Below are positions 50,291 through 59,198 of a stretch of 64,000 nt of DNA, one piece after another. Position numbers and translations under genes: made by a program. The stretch is from contig JBCDDF010000004.1 in the NCBI GenBank assembly GCA_039180525.1, positions 82,392 to 146,391 of the forward strand, written 5' to 3'. Source of the stretch: Halovulum sp039180525. GTDB taxonomy: Bacteria > Pseudomonadota > Alphaproteobacteria > Rhodobacterales > Rhodobacteraceae. Position 1 is the stretch's first letter; each line of letters begins with the position of its first letter. The notes beneath the pieces were generated by a model. The model saw only the letters and a list, made by a program, of their open reading frames with translations, was not told where the DNA came from and made no database searches.

Positions 50291-51460
50291 GTTTCGGCTG
50301 GTCGCCCGGGCGGCCCGAAGACGCGACTTTACGGATGCGCTGAAACAGGCAGGGCGCCTCCCGCGGGGATGTCTGGGGACCGAAGAGGGCGCGGAGTTTC
50401 ACAGCGGACAGGGGCTTGACCGATTTGCGAGCGGAGGCGCGCTGTTGAGCGTTGAGCGCAGCGAGGCTTCGGTCGCCGGGGCGGATGCCGTTCATCCCGG
50501 ATTGGCGTTTGGCGGGGTTCGTGGCTCGCGGATACGGTTGGGCACGCACGCGGGTGTCGGCTTCGGTATTGGTTCGTGATGGGGCTGGCGGCGTTTCGAA
50601 CTCGGAAGGATGCAAGATCCCCGTCATCCCGGCTGCTCCGCCTTTGCCGAAGGCGCTTCAAGCGGGTTCTCTCGCCGGGCCCGCCCGAGGTCATCGGCGG
50701 GGCATGGTCTCGGGCGTCGGCGATCCAGGATGGAGATGCGCCGGCAAGTCTCCCCGCCCGGGCACAATGTGATGCTAGGGTCAGGAGCCATCAATCTCGC
50801 GCCGCTGGCGCCAAATCCACGAAGTGTCAGCGGTTTGCTGCGCGCCGGGCAGGTGGCCCCTTTCCCAAGCACGCCGAGCCGCTGAGATGACGGGGATCTG
50901 GTGTCCTCCGGATTTGACGGATATCCAGTCTGACGCACGACCAGGACATTGAAATATAGATACTATTCCTGCGCCCCTAGCTCGCACATCAGGCAGGAAA
51001 TCTGTCAAACCAGCGGTGCAGGATCAATGGGCCTTGACCCTAGACGACCGGGGCCGTCTTACGCCCGGGCGCGAGCGCCGGAGGCGGAGCCGGCCGATTC
51101 TTTCCGTGGCGGTCGTGCAGATGGCAGCGCTCGTGACTTTGGTCGACGTCGCGTGGGATCGTGGTCGGCGCGGCGGGCGCGCCCCTGACATCAAGCCCCA
51201 TACGCGGTCCTGGCACAGATCGCCCCCCGCAGATGGGCGTGCGCGCGAGCATCGCTTTACTTTGCAGCGGGCCCTGTTCAAAGGGACTGACGCCCGGCCG
51301 CAGACTGCCGCAACAAACAGCGGTGCCGCGGGGGCCCGCGGGTCCGCATCGCGCCGCTGTCGGCCGGCTTTCGGGCGAGACCGGCTCCGGCGCGCGCCAC
51401 CTGTTCAAATGCCCTGTAAGCGCGTAAGGCGTCGGCGGTCCGCGACGGCAGGAGGCGTCT
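50291..51460. other. gene-poor interval of 1.17 kb
   Basis: No reading frame here resembles a protein: short open frames on both strands are arginine/alanine/proline-rich and overlap one another. No tRNA, rRNA, tmRNA, RNase P or SRP RNA features were recognised. A 14-bp perfect inverted repeat (AGATCCCCGTCATC at 50615-50628 and its complement at 50886-50899) encloses 257 bp. A short AT-rich stretch near 50951-50972 interrupts otherwise GC-rich sequence. It may be decayed mobile DNA or contain an unrecognised RNA. Confidence 0.6.
50615..50899. repeat. possible MITE-like element bounded by a 14-bp inverted repeat
   Basis: AGATCCCCGTCATC at 50615-50628 is exactly complementary to GATGACGGGGATCT at 50886-50899. 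Partial complementarity continues inward (CCGGCTGCTCCGCC against GCCGAGCCGCTGA). The interior has no gene. No target-site duplication was identified with confidence, so the mobile-element reading is tentative. Confidence 0.45.
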
Positions 51461-52396
51461 TTGGCACGCAAGATCATCATCGATACCGACCCGGGCCAGG
51501 ACGACGCGGTCGCGATTCTGCTCGCGCTCGCCGCCCCGGAGCTGGAGGTTCTGGGCATCACCGCGGTGGCGGGCAATGTGCCTCTGGCGCTGACCGCGGC
51601 GAACGCGTTGAAGATCTGCGAACTGGCCGGCCGCCGGGACGTGCCCGTCTTTGCCGGCGCCGCGCGACCGATGGTACGCGATCTGGTGACCGCGGAATAC
51701 GTGCATGGGGCAAGCGGGCTCGACGGCCCGGACCTGCCGGAACCGACCCTGGCCCTGCAACCGGCCCATGCCGTTGATTTCATCGTCGAAACCCTGCGCG
51801 CCGCCGCGCCGCAGGAGGTCACGCTCTGCACGCTGGGGCCGCTGACGAATGTCGCGCTCGCCTTCAACCGTGCGCCCGATATCGTGCCCAAGCTGCGCGA
51901 AATCGTCGCCATGGGCGGCGGGCTGTTCGAGGGCGGCAACACCACGCCGGCGGCCGAGTTTAACATCTATGTCGACCCGCATGCGGCCGATGTGGTGTTC
52001 CGCGCGGGCTGCCCGATCACGCTGATGCCGCTCGACGTGACGCATAAGTGCCTGACCACGGCGGCGCGGGTGGCGCAGTTCCGCGCATTGGGCTCGGCGG
52101 TCGGCGATGCGGTCGCCGATCTGCTGGACTTTTTCGAACGCTTCGACGAGGCGAAATACGGCACCGATGGCGGGCCGCTGCACGACCCCAACGTCATCGC
52201 CTGGCTGCTGCGGCCCGAGCTTTACGGCGGCCGGGATATCAACGTGGAAATCGAGACCGCCTCGCCCCTGACCATGGGCATGACGGTGGCCGATTGGTGG
52301 GGCGTGGCCGACCGGCCCGCGAACACGCACTATGTCCGCGACGTCGACGCCGACGGCTTTTTCGCGCTGCTTCTCGACCGGATCGCGCGGCTTTGA
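51461..52396 (+). CDS. nucleoside hydrolase (IunH/RihA family)
   Basis: A 311-residue nucleoside hydrolase. IIIDTDPGQDDAVAILLAL is the calcium-binding DTDPGxDDA signature, with GNVPLALTAANAL next, and AAEFNIYVDPHAADVVF and HDPNVIAWLL later. The enzyme splits ribonucleosides into base and ribose. It starts with TTG at 51461, 5 nt after GGAGG. It is not linked to the xdh/BMP purine operon 14 kb away, but could feed the same pathway. A separate pyrimidine preference cannot be excluded. Confidence 0.94.
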   Translation: MARKIIIDTDPGQDDAVAILLALAAPELEVLGITAVAGNVPLALTAANALKICELAGRRDVPVFAGAARPMVRDLVTAEYVHGASGLDGPDLPEPTLALQPAHAVDFIVETLRAAAPQEVTLCTLGPLTNVALAFNRAPDIVPKLREIVAMGGGLFEGGNTTPAAEFNIYVDPHAADVVFRAGCPITLMPLDVTHKCLTTAARVAQFRALGSAVGDAVADLLDFFERFDEAKYGTDGGPLHDPNVIAWLLRPELYGGRDINVEIETASPLTMGMTVADWWGVADRPANTHYVRDVDADGFFALLLDRIARL

Positions 52397-52417
52397 GGGT
52401 ACCCGCCATCGAAAACG

Positions 52418-52927
52418 TTGAGTTGCGGCGGCGGAGACACTACCTTTGTGTCACCGGGCGCCGAGGGTGCGGCGCGCTTTAGGGAGGATGTCGTTCTGAC
52501 AGAACGTGCACCGGCGGCGGTTGCCACCGCCGCGCCGACGCCGAACCAGGCAGCCCCGGCCGCGCCGGGGGCGTCGGATGAAACGCTGCTGGCCCGTATC
52601 CTGACATCGCTGGAGGACGACAAGGCCGAGGATATCCTCAGCATCGGTCTTCAGGGCAAGTCCGAGATGGCCGATCATATGGTCGTGGCCTCTGGCCGGT
52701 CATCGCGGCAGGTCGTGGCCATGGCCGAACACCTGGCCGACCGGCTGAAACAGACCACCGGCCGACCCGTCCGCATGGAAGGGAAGGACGGCGGCGACTG
52801 GGTGCTGATCGATTGTGGCGACGTGATTGTTCATCTGTTCCGGCCCGAGGTGCGCGAGTTCTATCAGTTGGAAAAGATGTGGCTGTCGCCCGAGGATCAG
52901 CGGCAGCGGACGCAGGCCGACACCTGA
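52418..52927 (+). CDS. rsfS: ribosomal silencing factor
   Basis: The C-terminal 115 residues are the RsfS/DUF143 domain (DDKAEDILSIGLQGKSEMADHMVVASGRSSRQV, written here in part: SLEDDKAEDI and ADHMVVASGRS), which binds ribosomal protein L14 and blocks subunit joining in starvation. A proline/alanine-rich N-terminal stretch is unlike the family. The true start is uncertain: TTG at 52418 gives the listed span, but AGGGAGG at 52481-52487 precedes no in-frame ATG, GTG or TTG. A CGTTCT-GAC-AGAACG palindrome at 52492-52506 follows that site. The gene precedes rlmH, a conserved pairing. Confidence 0.85.
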   Translation: MSCGGGDTTFVSPGAEGAARFREDVVLTERAPAAVATAAPTPNQAAPAAPGASDETLLARILTSLEDDKAEDILSIGLQGKSEMADHMVVASGRSSRQVVAMAEHLADRLKQTTGRPVRMEGKDGGDWVLIDCGDVIVHLFRPEVREFYQLEKMWLSPEDQRQRTQADT

Positions 52928-52930
52928 GCC

Positions 52931-53407
52931 TTGGCGCTGGCGCTGAGGATTGCCGCGGTCGGGCGACTGCGCGCGGGCGCAGAGCGCGCATTGATCGACG
53001 ACTATGCCGCCCGGGTGAACCGCATCGGTCGCGGCATCGGTTTCGGGCCCCTGCAGATCCAAGAGGTGGAGCCGAAGGGCCGCGGTGGCCGGTCGCCGGA
53101 GGCGTCGCTTCTGCGGGCCGCCGTGCCTGCGGGTGCTGCGGTCGTGGCTCTGGACGAACGCGGCCGCAGCCTCAGCTCGCCTGATTTTGCCGCCAAGCTT
53201 GCCAGTTGGCGCGACACCGGCCGGCCGGCGGCGGCGTTCTGGATCGGCGGCGCCGACGGGTTGGACCCGGGCTTGCGCGCGTCGGCCGATCTGGTCCTTT
53301 CCTTCGGCGCGATGGTCTGGCCGCATATGCTGGCGCGGGTCATGCTGGCCGAACAGCTTTACCGTGCGGCTTCGATACTCGCGGATCAGCCCTATCACCG
53401 GTCTTGA
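52931..53407 (+). CDS. rlmH: 23S rRNA pseudouridine-1915 N3-methyltransferase
   Basis: A 158-residue SPOUT methyltransferase that modifies helix 69 of 23S rRNA. It shows RIAAVGRLRAGAE at the N-terminus, VVALDERGRSLSSPDFA, FWIGGADGLDP and the C-terminal knot segment LSFGAMVWPHMLARVMLAEQLYRA with the final YHRS. It starts with TTG at 52931, 3 nt after the rsfS stop. The rsfS-rlmH order is widely conserved and supports both calls. Confidence 0.95.
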   Translation: MALALRIAAVGRLRAGAERALIDDYAARVNRIGRGIGFGPLQIQEVEPKGRGGRSPEASLLRAAVPAGAAVVALDERGRSLSSPDFAAKLASWRDTGRPAAAFWIGGADGLDPGLRASADLVLSFGAMVWPHMLARVMLAEQLYRAASILADQPYHRS

Positions 53408-53464
53408 GCGCATCCGCGCCGCTGGTTAGGGTCCGCGCCGCCACCCCCCTGCGAAAGGTTGGAT

Positions 53465-54988
53465 ATGACGAAACCCGTGGTGCTTTGCATCCTCGATGGT
53501 TGGGGTCTGCGCCCCGAACGCGCGGCGAATGCCGTGGCGCTCGCCGACACGCCGCACGTGGATGCGCTGATGCGCGATTGTCCGAACGCGACCTTGACCA
53601 CGCATGGTCCGGCCGTGGGACTGCCGGAAGGTCAGATGGGAAATTCGGAGGTCGGCCACACCAATATCGGCGCCGGCCGCGTGGTGATGATGACGCTGCC
53701 GCGCATCGACCGGGCGATCGACACGGGCGATTTCGACACCAATCCGGCGCTGGCGAAAACGATTGCCGCGCTGAAAGACAGCGGCGGCACCGCACATATC
53801 GCGGGGCTGGTGTCGGATGGCGGCGTGCACGCGCATCACCGCCACATGGCGCGCGCAGCCCAGGTGGCGGCCGCCGCCGGGGTGCCGGTGGCCGTTCATG
53901 TCTTTACCGATGGCCGTGACGTCGGGCCGAAGACCGCGCAGAAGTATCTGGCCGCACTGGCCGAGGCGCTGCCCGAGGAGGCACGGATCGCCAGCGTCAT
54001 CGGGCGCTTCTACGCCATGGATCGCGACAACCGATGGGATCGGACCCAAACCGCCTTTGCCGCGATGGTCTCTGCCGATGGTGTCGGGGCGGACAGTGCG
54101 GCGGCGGCGGTCGATGCCGCCTATGCCGAAGATCAGACGGATGAATTCGTGCCGCCGGCGGTGATCGGGGGCTATGCGGGCGCACGCGACGGCGACGGAC
54201 TGATCTTCGTCAATTTCCGCGCCGATCGCGCCCGGCAGATCCTGTCGGCGCTGGCCGATCCCGATTTCGACGCCTTCGATGCCGGCGCCCGCCCCGTCTG
54301 GGCCGAGATTTGCGGCATGGTGGAGTATTCCGAACGGCACAACGCCTTCATGGAAGTCATGTTTCCGGCTCAGAAACTTCCCAACACGCTGGGCGCCTGG
54401 GTGGCGGCGCGGGGTCTGGCGCAGTTTCGCATCGCCGAGACCGAAAAGTACCCCCATGTGACGTTCTTTTTGAACGGCGGGCGGGAGGTGCCGGAGCCGG
54501 GGGAGGCGCGCTACATGGCCGCCAGCCCCAAGGTGAAGACCTATGACCTGGCGCCGGAGATGTCCGCGGCGGAGGTCACCGAACATCTGACCGGCGCGGT
54601 CAACAGCGGTGACTATGCGCTGATCGTCGTCAATTACGCCAATCCGGACATGGTCGGGCATACCGGCGATCTGGATGCCGCCATTGCGGCCTGCCAGGCG
54701 GTGGACACCGGCGTCGGCGCGCTGGTCGCGGCGGTGCGGGCCGTTGGTGGCGCGTTGGTGGTCACCGCCGATCACGGCAATTGCGAAACCATGGTCGACC
54801 CGGAGACCGGCGGCCCGCATACCGCGCACACGCTCAACCCGGTTCCGGTGGCGCTGTTGGGCGGGCCGGCCGGGGGGCGTTTGCGGTCGGGCGGGGTATT
54901 GGCCGATCTGGCGCCGACGGTGCTGGAGCTTATGGGCGTGCCGCAACCGCCCGAAATGACCGGCCGGTCGCTGATCGAGCGCCCATGA
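53465..54988 (+). CDS. gpmI: 2,3-bisphosphoglycerate-independent phosphoglycerate mutase
   Basis: A 507-residue manganese enzyme of glycolysis and gluconeogenesis. VVLCILDGWGLR begins the phosphatase-like domain, MGNSEVGHTNIGAGRVV carries the serine that is transiently phosphorylated, VHVFTDGRDVGPKTA and NFRADRARQI belong to the transferase domain, and VTADHGNCETM supplies late metal ligands. The ATG at 53465 is preferred to the TTG two codons earlier because AAGG lies 6 nt upstream. It overlaps the EnvC-like gene. Confidence 0.96.
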   Translation: MTKPVVLCILDGWGLRPERAANAVALADTPHVDALMRDCPNATLTTHGPAVGLPEGQMGNSEVGHTNIGAGRVVMMTLPRIDRAIDTGDFDTNPALAKTIAALKDSGGTAHIAGLVSDGGVHAHHRHMARAAQVAAAAGVPVAVHVFTDGRDVGPKTAQKYLAALAEALPEEARIASVIGRFYAMDRDNRWDRTQTAFAAMVSADGVGADSAAAAVDAAYAEDQTDEFVPPAVIGGYAGARDGDGLIFVNFRADRARQILSALADPDFDAFDAGARPVWAEICGMVEYSERHNAFMEVMFPAQKLPNTLGAWVAARGLAQFRIAETEKYPHVTFFLNGGREVPEPGEARYMAASPKVKTYDLAPEMSAAEVTEHLTGAVNSGDYALIVVNYANPDMVGHTGDLDAAIAACQAVDTGVGALVAAVRAVGGALVVTADHGNCETMVDPETGGPHTAHTLNPVPVALLGGPAGGRLRSGGVLADLAPTVLELMGVPQPPEMTGRSLIERP

Positions 54989-56040
54989 CCCGCCTGCTGG
55001 CGCTGCTGTTCGCCGCCCTGGCCACCGCGGCGCCGGCCCAGGATGCCGCGGCACGGCTGGAGGCGGCGGAGGCCGCGTTGCAGGCCGCGCGGTCGAGCCT
55101 GGGCGACCGGCGCGCGCTCAGCCAGGCGATCCGCGCCTACGAGGTGATCGGGGCCGAACTGGGCGCCGACCTGGCCACGGTCGCGGCCGAACGCCGCGCC
55201 GCACAGCGGGCGCTGGAGGCGCAAAGCGCCGATCTGCAGCGGCTGTTGGCGGCGCTGACACGGCTGGGCCTGGCCGCGCGCCCCACCATGCTGACCGATC
55301 CAGCGACCATAGAGGCCGCGCGGGCGGTGCTGATCGCAGAGCGTCTGAGCGCCCGCGCGGGCGCGGCCGCCGCCGATCTGGAGGCGGCGCGGGCGCATCT
55401 GGTCGATCTGGAGGCCAGGCATGCCGCGGTATTGGACCAGTTGCGCCGCCGGCGCGCGCGGCTTTCGGCGATCCGCGACGAGTTGATTGCCGGCGCGGCC
55501 GCGCGGCGGCGACGCGACGGCCCGTTGCCCGATATCGGCGCCGATGCCGCCGCGTTGGCGGCGCTGGCGCGCTTGGCGACACAGGCGGCGCCGGTGTCCG
55601 CCCCGCCGCCGCCCGACCTGGCGCTGCCGCTGCCAAGCCCGGTGCAGGGTCGCCTGATCCGGCGCGCGGGCGCCCCGGACCCGGCGGGACAGACCCGCCC
55701 AGGCATCGCGATCGCCGCGCCGGCGGGGGCGTTGGTTACGAGCCCGGCCGACGCCACGGTCCGCTTTGCCGGCCGCATCGACGGCTATGGCCTGGTGGTG
55801 ATGCTGGAACCCGCAAGCGAGGTTCTGCTGATCCTCGGTGGCGTCGCGGACCCGCTGGTCACGCCGGGCCGCGGCGTGGCGGAAGGCGATCCGGTGGCGT
55901 TTCTGCCCGGCTTTACCGATCACGAACTATTTTCGGACAGCGTTCCAGATGGCTCTGGTCAACTTGCGGCGAAAACGCTCTATATTGAGGTCAGGCAGGG
56001 CCGGCAGCCGGTAGACCCGCTGACCTGGTTCGATTTTTGA
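54985..56040 (+). CDS. EnvC-like murein hydrolase activator (degenerate LytM)
   Basis: A 351-residue exported protein: an 18-residue signal peptide ends at APAQ, then alanine/arginine-rich coiled coils cover about 25-180, and a LytM-like domain follows. The zinc ligands are missing: the HNGID-type motif reads RPGIAIAAP and the HLHFE-type motif reads LYIEVRQG. This matches EnvC, which is inactive itself but activates amidases at the division site. It lies between gpmI and ctpA with an ATGA overlap, as in many alphaproteobacteria. Confidence 0.88.
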   Translation: MTRLLALLFAALATAAPAQDAAARLEAAEAALQAARSSLGDRRALSQAIRAYEVIGAELGADLATVAAERRAAQRALEAQSADLQRLLAALTRLGLAARPTMLTDPATIEAARAVLIAERLSARAGAAAADLEAARAHLVDLEARHAAVLDQLRRRRARLSAIRDELIAGAAARRRRDGPLPDIGADAAALAALARLATQAAPVSAPPPPDLALPLPSPVQGRLIRRAGAPDPAGQTRPGIAIAAPAGALVTSPADATVRFAGRIDGYGLVVMLEPASEVLLILGGVADPLVTPGRGVAEGDPVAFLPGFTDHELFSDSVPDGSGQLAAKTLYIEVRQGRQPVDPLTWFDF

Positions 56041-56059
56041 AAGATAGGGACAGGCACCC

Positions 56060-57394
56060 ATGAAGAAATTCATGCTCGCAGCCGTCGGTGGGGCGGTGGC
56101 TGGATTTGTGATCACCGCGCAATTCGCAGCGCCAATCGTCGCGCAGGAGGTCGAACGCGACCGCCGCACCTATGAACAGTTGGACCTGTTCGGCGATATC
56201 TTCGAACGCATCCGGTCGACTTATGTCGAGGATGTGGAGGAAAAGGACCTGATCGAGAACGCGATCAACGGCATGCTGAGTTCGTTGGATCCGCATTCCA
56301 GCTATCTGCCGCCCGACGATTTCACGGATATGCGCGTGCAGACCCGTGGCGAGTTCGGCGGGCTGGGGATCGAGGTCACGCAGGAAAACGGTTTCGTCAA
56401 GGTCGTGGCGCCCATCGACGATACGCCGGCGGCGCGGGCCGGGGTGCAGCCCGGCGATTTCATTACCCATGTCGATAACGAGCCGGTGTTGGGCCTGACG
56501 CTCAACGATGCCGTCGATCTGATGCGCGGGCCCGTCGGCTCTGACATCGTGATCACCATCGTACGCGAAGGTGAGGAAGAGCCCTTCGATTTGACGCTCA
56601 CGCGCGACACTATCAAGATCGCCGCCGTGCGCGCCCGCAGCGAGGGCGATGTCGTGGTGCTGCGCGTCACGACTTTCACCGAACAGACCTTTCCCAACCT
56701 TGAGGAAGGGCTGCTGAAACAGGTCGAAGAGGCCGGCGGCATGGAAAACGTCTCGGGCTTCGTGATCGATCTTCGCAACAATCCCGGCGGCTTGCTGAGC
56801 CAGGCGGTGTCGGTATCGGATGCGTTCCTGGAGGCGGGGGAGATCGTGTCGACCCGCGGCCGCGACCCGCGCGACAGCGACCGGTACAACGCCCAGCCCG
56901 GCGATCTGGCCGAAGGCAAGCCGATCGTGATCCTGATCAATGGCGGCTCGGCCTCTGCCTCGGAAATCGTGGCCGGCGCGCTGCAGGATCATCGCCGCGC
57001 CATCGTCGTGGGCACGCGCAGCTTCGGCAAGGGCTCGGTCCAGACCATCGTCCCGCTGCAGGGCAAGGGTGCGATGCGCCTGACAACGGCGCGCTACTAT
57101 ACGCCCTCGGGCCGGTCGATCCAGAACCTGGGCGTGGCGCCGGACATCATCGTCGAACAGCAGCGCCCCGACGAGGATGCGGAGGGCGAAGAGGAGAACG
57201 GCGATCGCCGCAGCGAGGCCGATCTGCGCGGTTCCCTTAACAACGATTCGCTCAGCGAGGACGAACAGCGCCAGTTCGAGGAAGAACAGCAATTGGCCGT
57301 GGAAACCGCGCGCATGCGGCAGGAAGACTATCAGATGGCCTATGCGCTGGACGTGATCAAAGGTCTGTCGGTGCTGGCCGCCGCGGACGACTGA
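56060..57394 (+). CDS. ctpA: C-terminal processing peptidase (S41 family)
   Basis: A 444-residue periplasmic serine protease. A signal peptide or anchor covers about residues 5-28. The PDZ domain lies at about 97-170 (GGLGIEV to VREG), and the S41 catalytic domain includes FVIDLRNNPGG and NGGSASASE with Ser299 as the likely nucleophile and Lys324 in SFGKGSVQ as general base. The C-terminal 60 residues are acidic and helical. In other bacteria such proteases trim wall enzymes or lipoproteins. It follows the EnvC-like gene by 19 bp, so a shared envelope role is likely. Confidence 0.96.
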   Translation: MKKFMLAAVGGAVAGFVITAQFAAPIVAQEVERDRRTYEQLDLFGDIFERIRSTYVEDVEEKDLIENAINGMLSSLDPHSSYLPPDDFTDMRVQTRGEFGGLGIEVTQENGFVKVVAPIDDTPAARAGVQPGDFITHVDNEPVLGLTLNDAVDLMRGPVGSDIVITIVREGEEEPFDLTLTRDTIKIAAVRARSEGDVVVLRVTTFTEQTFPNLEEGLLKQVEEAGGMENVSGFVIDLRNNPGGLLSQAVSVSDAFLEAGEIVSTRGRDPRDSDRYNAQPGDLAEGKPIVILINGGSASASEIVAGALQDHRRAIVVGTRSFGKGSVQTIVPLQGKGAMRLTTARYYTPSGRSIQNLGVAPDIIVEQQRPDEDAEGEEENGDRRSEADLRGSLNNDSLSEDEQRQFEEEQQLAVETARMRQEDYQMAYALDVIKGLSVLAAADD

Positions 57395-57396
57395 AC

Positions 57397-57870
57397 GTGC
57401 CCGACCCCGGTGCGGCCTATCGCCCATGCGCCGGGGTGGTCCTGACGGATGCCGGCGGCCGGATCTTCGCCGGCCGCCGCATCGACACCCCCGATGCCTG
57501 GCAGATGCCTCAGGGCGGGATCGATCCCGGAGAGACGCCGCGGGCAGCGGCTTTGCGGGAGTTGGCCGAGGAAACCTCCGTCCCCGCGGATGCCGTCACG
57601 GTGCTGGCTCAGACGCCGGACTGGGTGGCCTATGATTTCCCACCGCATCTGGCACAGCGTTTCGGCGGGCGGTTTCGCGGCCAGAAACAGATGTGGCTGC
57701 AGGCACGGCTGGAGGGGCCGGAAAGCCTGATCGATCTGGCCACCGCGCATCCCGAGTTCGACGCTTGGCGATGGATGACGGCGCCCGATCTGCTGGCCGC
57801 GATCGTGCCGTTCAAACGCGCCGTCTACGCACAGGTATTCGAGGTTTTCGGCCTGCTTGGGCAACCTTAG
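57397..57870 (+). CDS. rppH: RNA pyrophosphohydrolase (Nudix)
   Basis: A 157-residue Nudix hydrolase. The Nudix box GGIDPGETPRAAALRELAEE is complete, with the catalytic glutamates. YRPCAGVVL at the start, WQMPQGG before the box and WVAYDFP after it are diagnostic of RppH, which removes the 5' pyrophosphate of mRNAs and so starts decay. It begins with GTG at 57397, 2 nt after the ctpA stop, and is the last gene of the operon from rsfS. It converges on the sulfotransferase-like gene with 10 bp between. Confidence 0.95.
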   Translation: MPDPGAAYRPCAGVVLTDAGGRIFAGRRIDTPDAWQMPQGGIDPGETPRAAALRELAEETSVPADAVTVLAQTPDWVAYDFPPHLAQRFGGRFRGQKQMWLQARLEGPESLIDLATAHPEFDAWRWMTAPDLLAAIVPFKRAVYAQVFEVFGLLGQP

Positions 57871-57880
57871 GCGGGCGTTC

Positions 57881-58501
57881 CTAGGTCGGATAACCGAACA
57901 ATTCGAAATCGCGGGCATAGCGGCGGCGGATCAGATCGCCGGCCTCGCCCTCGATCAGCGGCTGCCAATCCGGCGTGCCGCGGATGTTGCGATGGGGCAG
58001 GGCGGGAATCTCTGGCATCCAGGCGCGAACCTGGTCCCAGCCCTTCGGCTCTTCGATTTTCACCACCAGATCCGGCAAGAACCGCCTGCGGTGATACATG
58101 GTGAACCATTGCGCCCGGGTGTGCGTGTCGGCCTTGTCGTCCATCCGCGCCAGCACGCGCAGGAAATCCAGGAACGGCATCTCCGGTACGAAGGCGGCCT
58201 TCCTGAACAGGGTGGAACTGCCCTGCAGCACGATCTTGGTGTGCCAGATCGACACTGCGCGCGCATACGGATTTCTGACCACGCCGATCGCGCGGTACCC
58301 GGAGGCGGCGACCTGTGCCGGGCTCCACACGTCTGTGACCCGATGCGGCCGGTCTTCGGGCAGGTTCTGAGCTTGCAACAGCGCCGTCTTGACCGAGGTG
58401 TTGCCGCACTTGCCGTTCAACAGGAACGCCGCCCGGCCGGGCGCATAGGGCACGTTGTTCCAGCGCACCCGATGCGGCACGCCGCGCTCCCATCGGATCA
58501 T
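57881..58501 (-). CDS. sulfotransferase-family protein
   Basis: A 206-residue protein resembling the type 2 (HNK-1-like) sulfotransferase domain. LLNGKCGNTSVKTALL corresponds to the 5'-phosphosulfate loop that binds PAPS, and AIGVVRNPYARAVSIW is the 3'-phosphate motif RNPxxRxVS. Enzymes of this kind sulfate carbohydrates or small molecules; the acceptor here is unknown. The ATG at 58501 overlaps the stop of the DUF1285 gene, so the two are cotranscribed. Confidence 0.85.
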   Translation of the reverse strand: MIRWERGVPHRVRWNNVPYAPGRAAFLLNGKCGNTSVKTALLQAQNLPEDRPHRVTDVWSPAQVAASGYRAIGVVRNPYARAVSIWHTKIVLQGSSTLFRKAAFVPEMPFLDFLRVLARMDDKADTHTRAQWFTMYHRRRFLPDLVVKIEEPKGWDQVRAWMPEIPALPHRNIRGTPDWQPLIEGEAGDLIRRRYARDFELFGYPT

Positions 58502-59094
58502 CGGTGCAGATCCGCCTCGGGCGAGATCGGGAAGAACGCGCCGCCCGAATAGACCCCGAACCAGGGCGTGCCCTCGACATCGGCGACGGTGCCCAGATCG
58601 ACCAGCCGGTAGAAGCTCTTGCGGTCGATCAGCGCCTCCAGGTTGCGGCGCACGGTGACATAGGGCCGCGGCGTGGCGTCGGCGGGGTCGCGTTCCACCC
58701 GGATCGGCGCGTCCGGCCCGGCGGCGACACTGTCGCCGACATGGGTGTGAAAGCGGATGATCTGACCCGCCCCCGCGCCCTCCGCGTCGAAATCCACCGC
58801 GACGAACGGCGCGTCATCGACCGTGATGCCGACCTTTTCCACCGGCGTGACCAGAAAGTAGGCACCGTTCTCAAGTTTGAGGATCGAAGAGAACAGCTTG
58901 ACCAGCGGTTTGCGCCCGATCGGCGTGCCCATGTAGAACCAGGTACCATCCGCCGCGATCCGCATGTCCAGATCGCCACAAAAGGGCGGATCCCAAAGAT
59001 GCACTGGCGGCGGCCCTTTCTTGTTGGCCGCGCGGGCCGCGGCGGCGATCCCCTCCGCCGTCGGCATCACATTCCGCTCACTCGGCTCGGCCAT
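58498..59094 (-). CDS. DUF1285 family protein
   Basis: A 198-residue protein matching DUF1285: LDMRIAADGTWFYMGTPIGRKPLVKLFSSIL is characteristic (read in part as DGTWFYMGTPIGRK), followed by EKVGITVDDAPFVAV and VRRNLEALIDR. The fold is known from structural genomics but the function is not. The start MAEPSERN at 59094 has GGGAAAGGG upstream and removes an unlikely arginine-rich extension. It faces the MoxR operon across 104 bp and is coupled to the sulfotransferase-like gene. Confidence 0.88.
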   Translation of the reverse strand: MAEPSERNVMPTAEGIAAAARAANKKGPPPVHLWDPPFCGDLDMRIAADGTWFYMGTPIGRKPLVKLFSSILKLENGAYFLVTPVEKVGITVDDAPFVAVDFDAEGAGAGQIIRFHTHVGDSVAAGPDAPIRVERDPADATPRPYVTVRRNLEALIDRKSFYRLVDLGTVADVEGTPWFGVYSGGAFFPISPEADLHR

Positions 59095-59198
59095 TGTTGC
59101 CCTTTCCCGCAATCGCGTTAGTGTTTGCCCCGGCAGGAATACAGCGCAAGACGCGGGCGTGCCAGACATCCAAACACAGGCAGCAAGGGATCCTTTCG

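Noticed and set aside
51016..51460. tmRNA, RNase P or other structural RNA
   Set aside because: No diagnostic conserved segments or CCA-type ends were seen in the interval.
50452..51777. Short frames in the gene-poor interval as small proteins
   Set aside because: They are Arg/Pro/Ala-rich, lack ribosome-binding sites, overlap in several frames and resemble no family.
54985..56040. Active M23 endopeptidase
   Set aside because: Both zinc-binding motifs have lost their histidines; an EnvC-like activator fits better.
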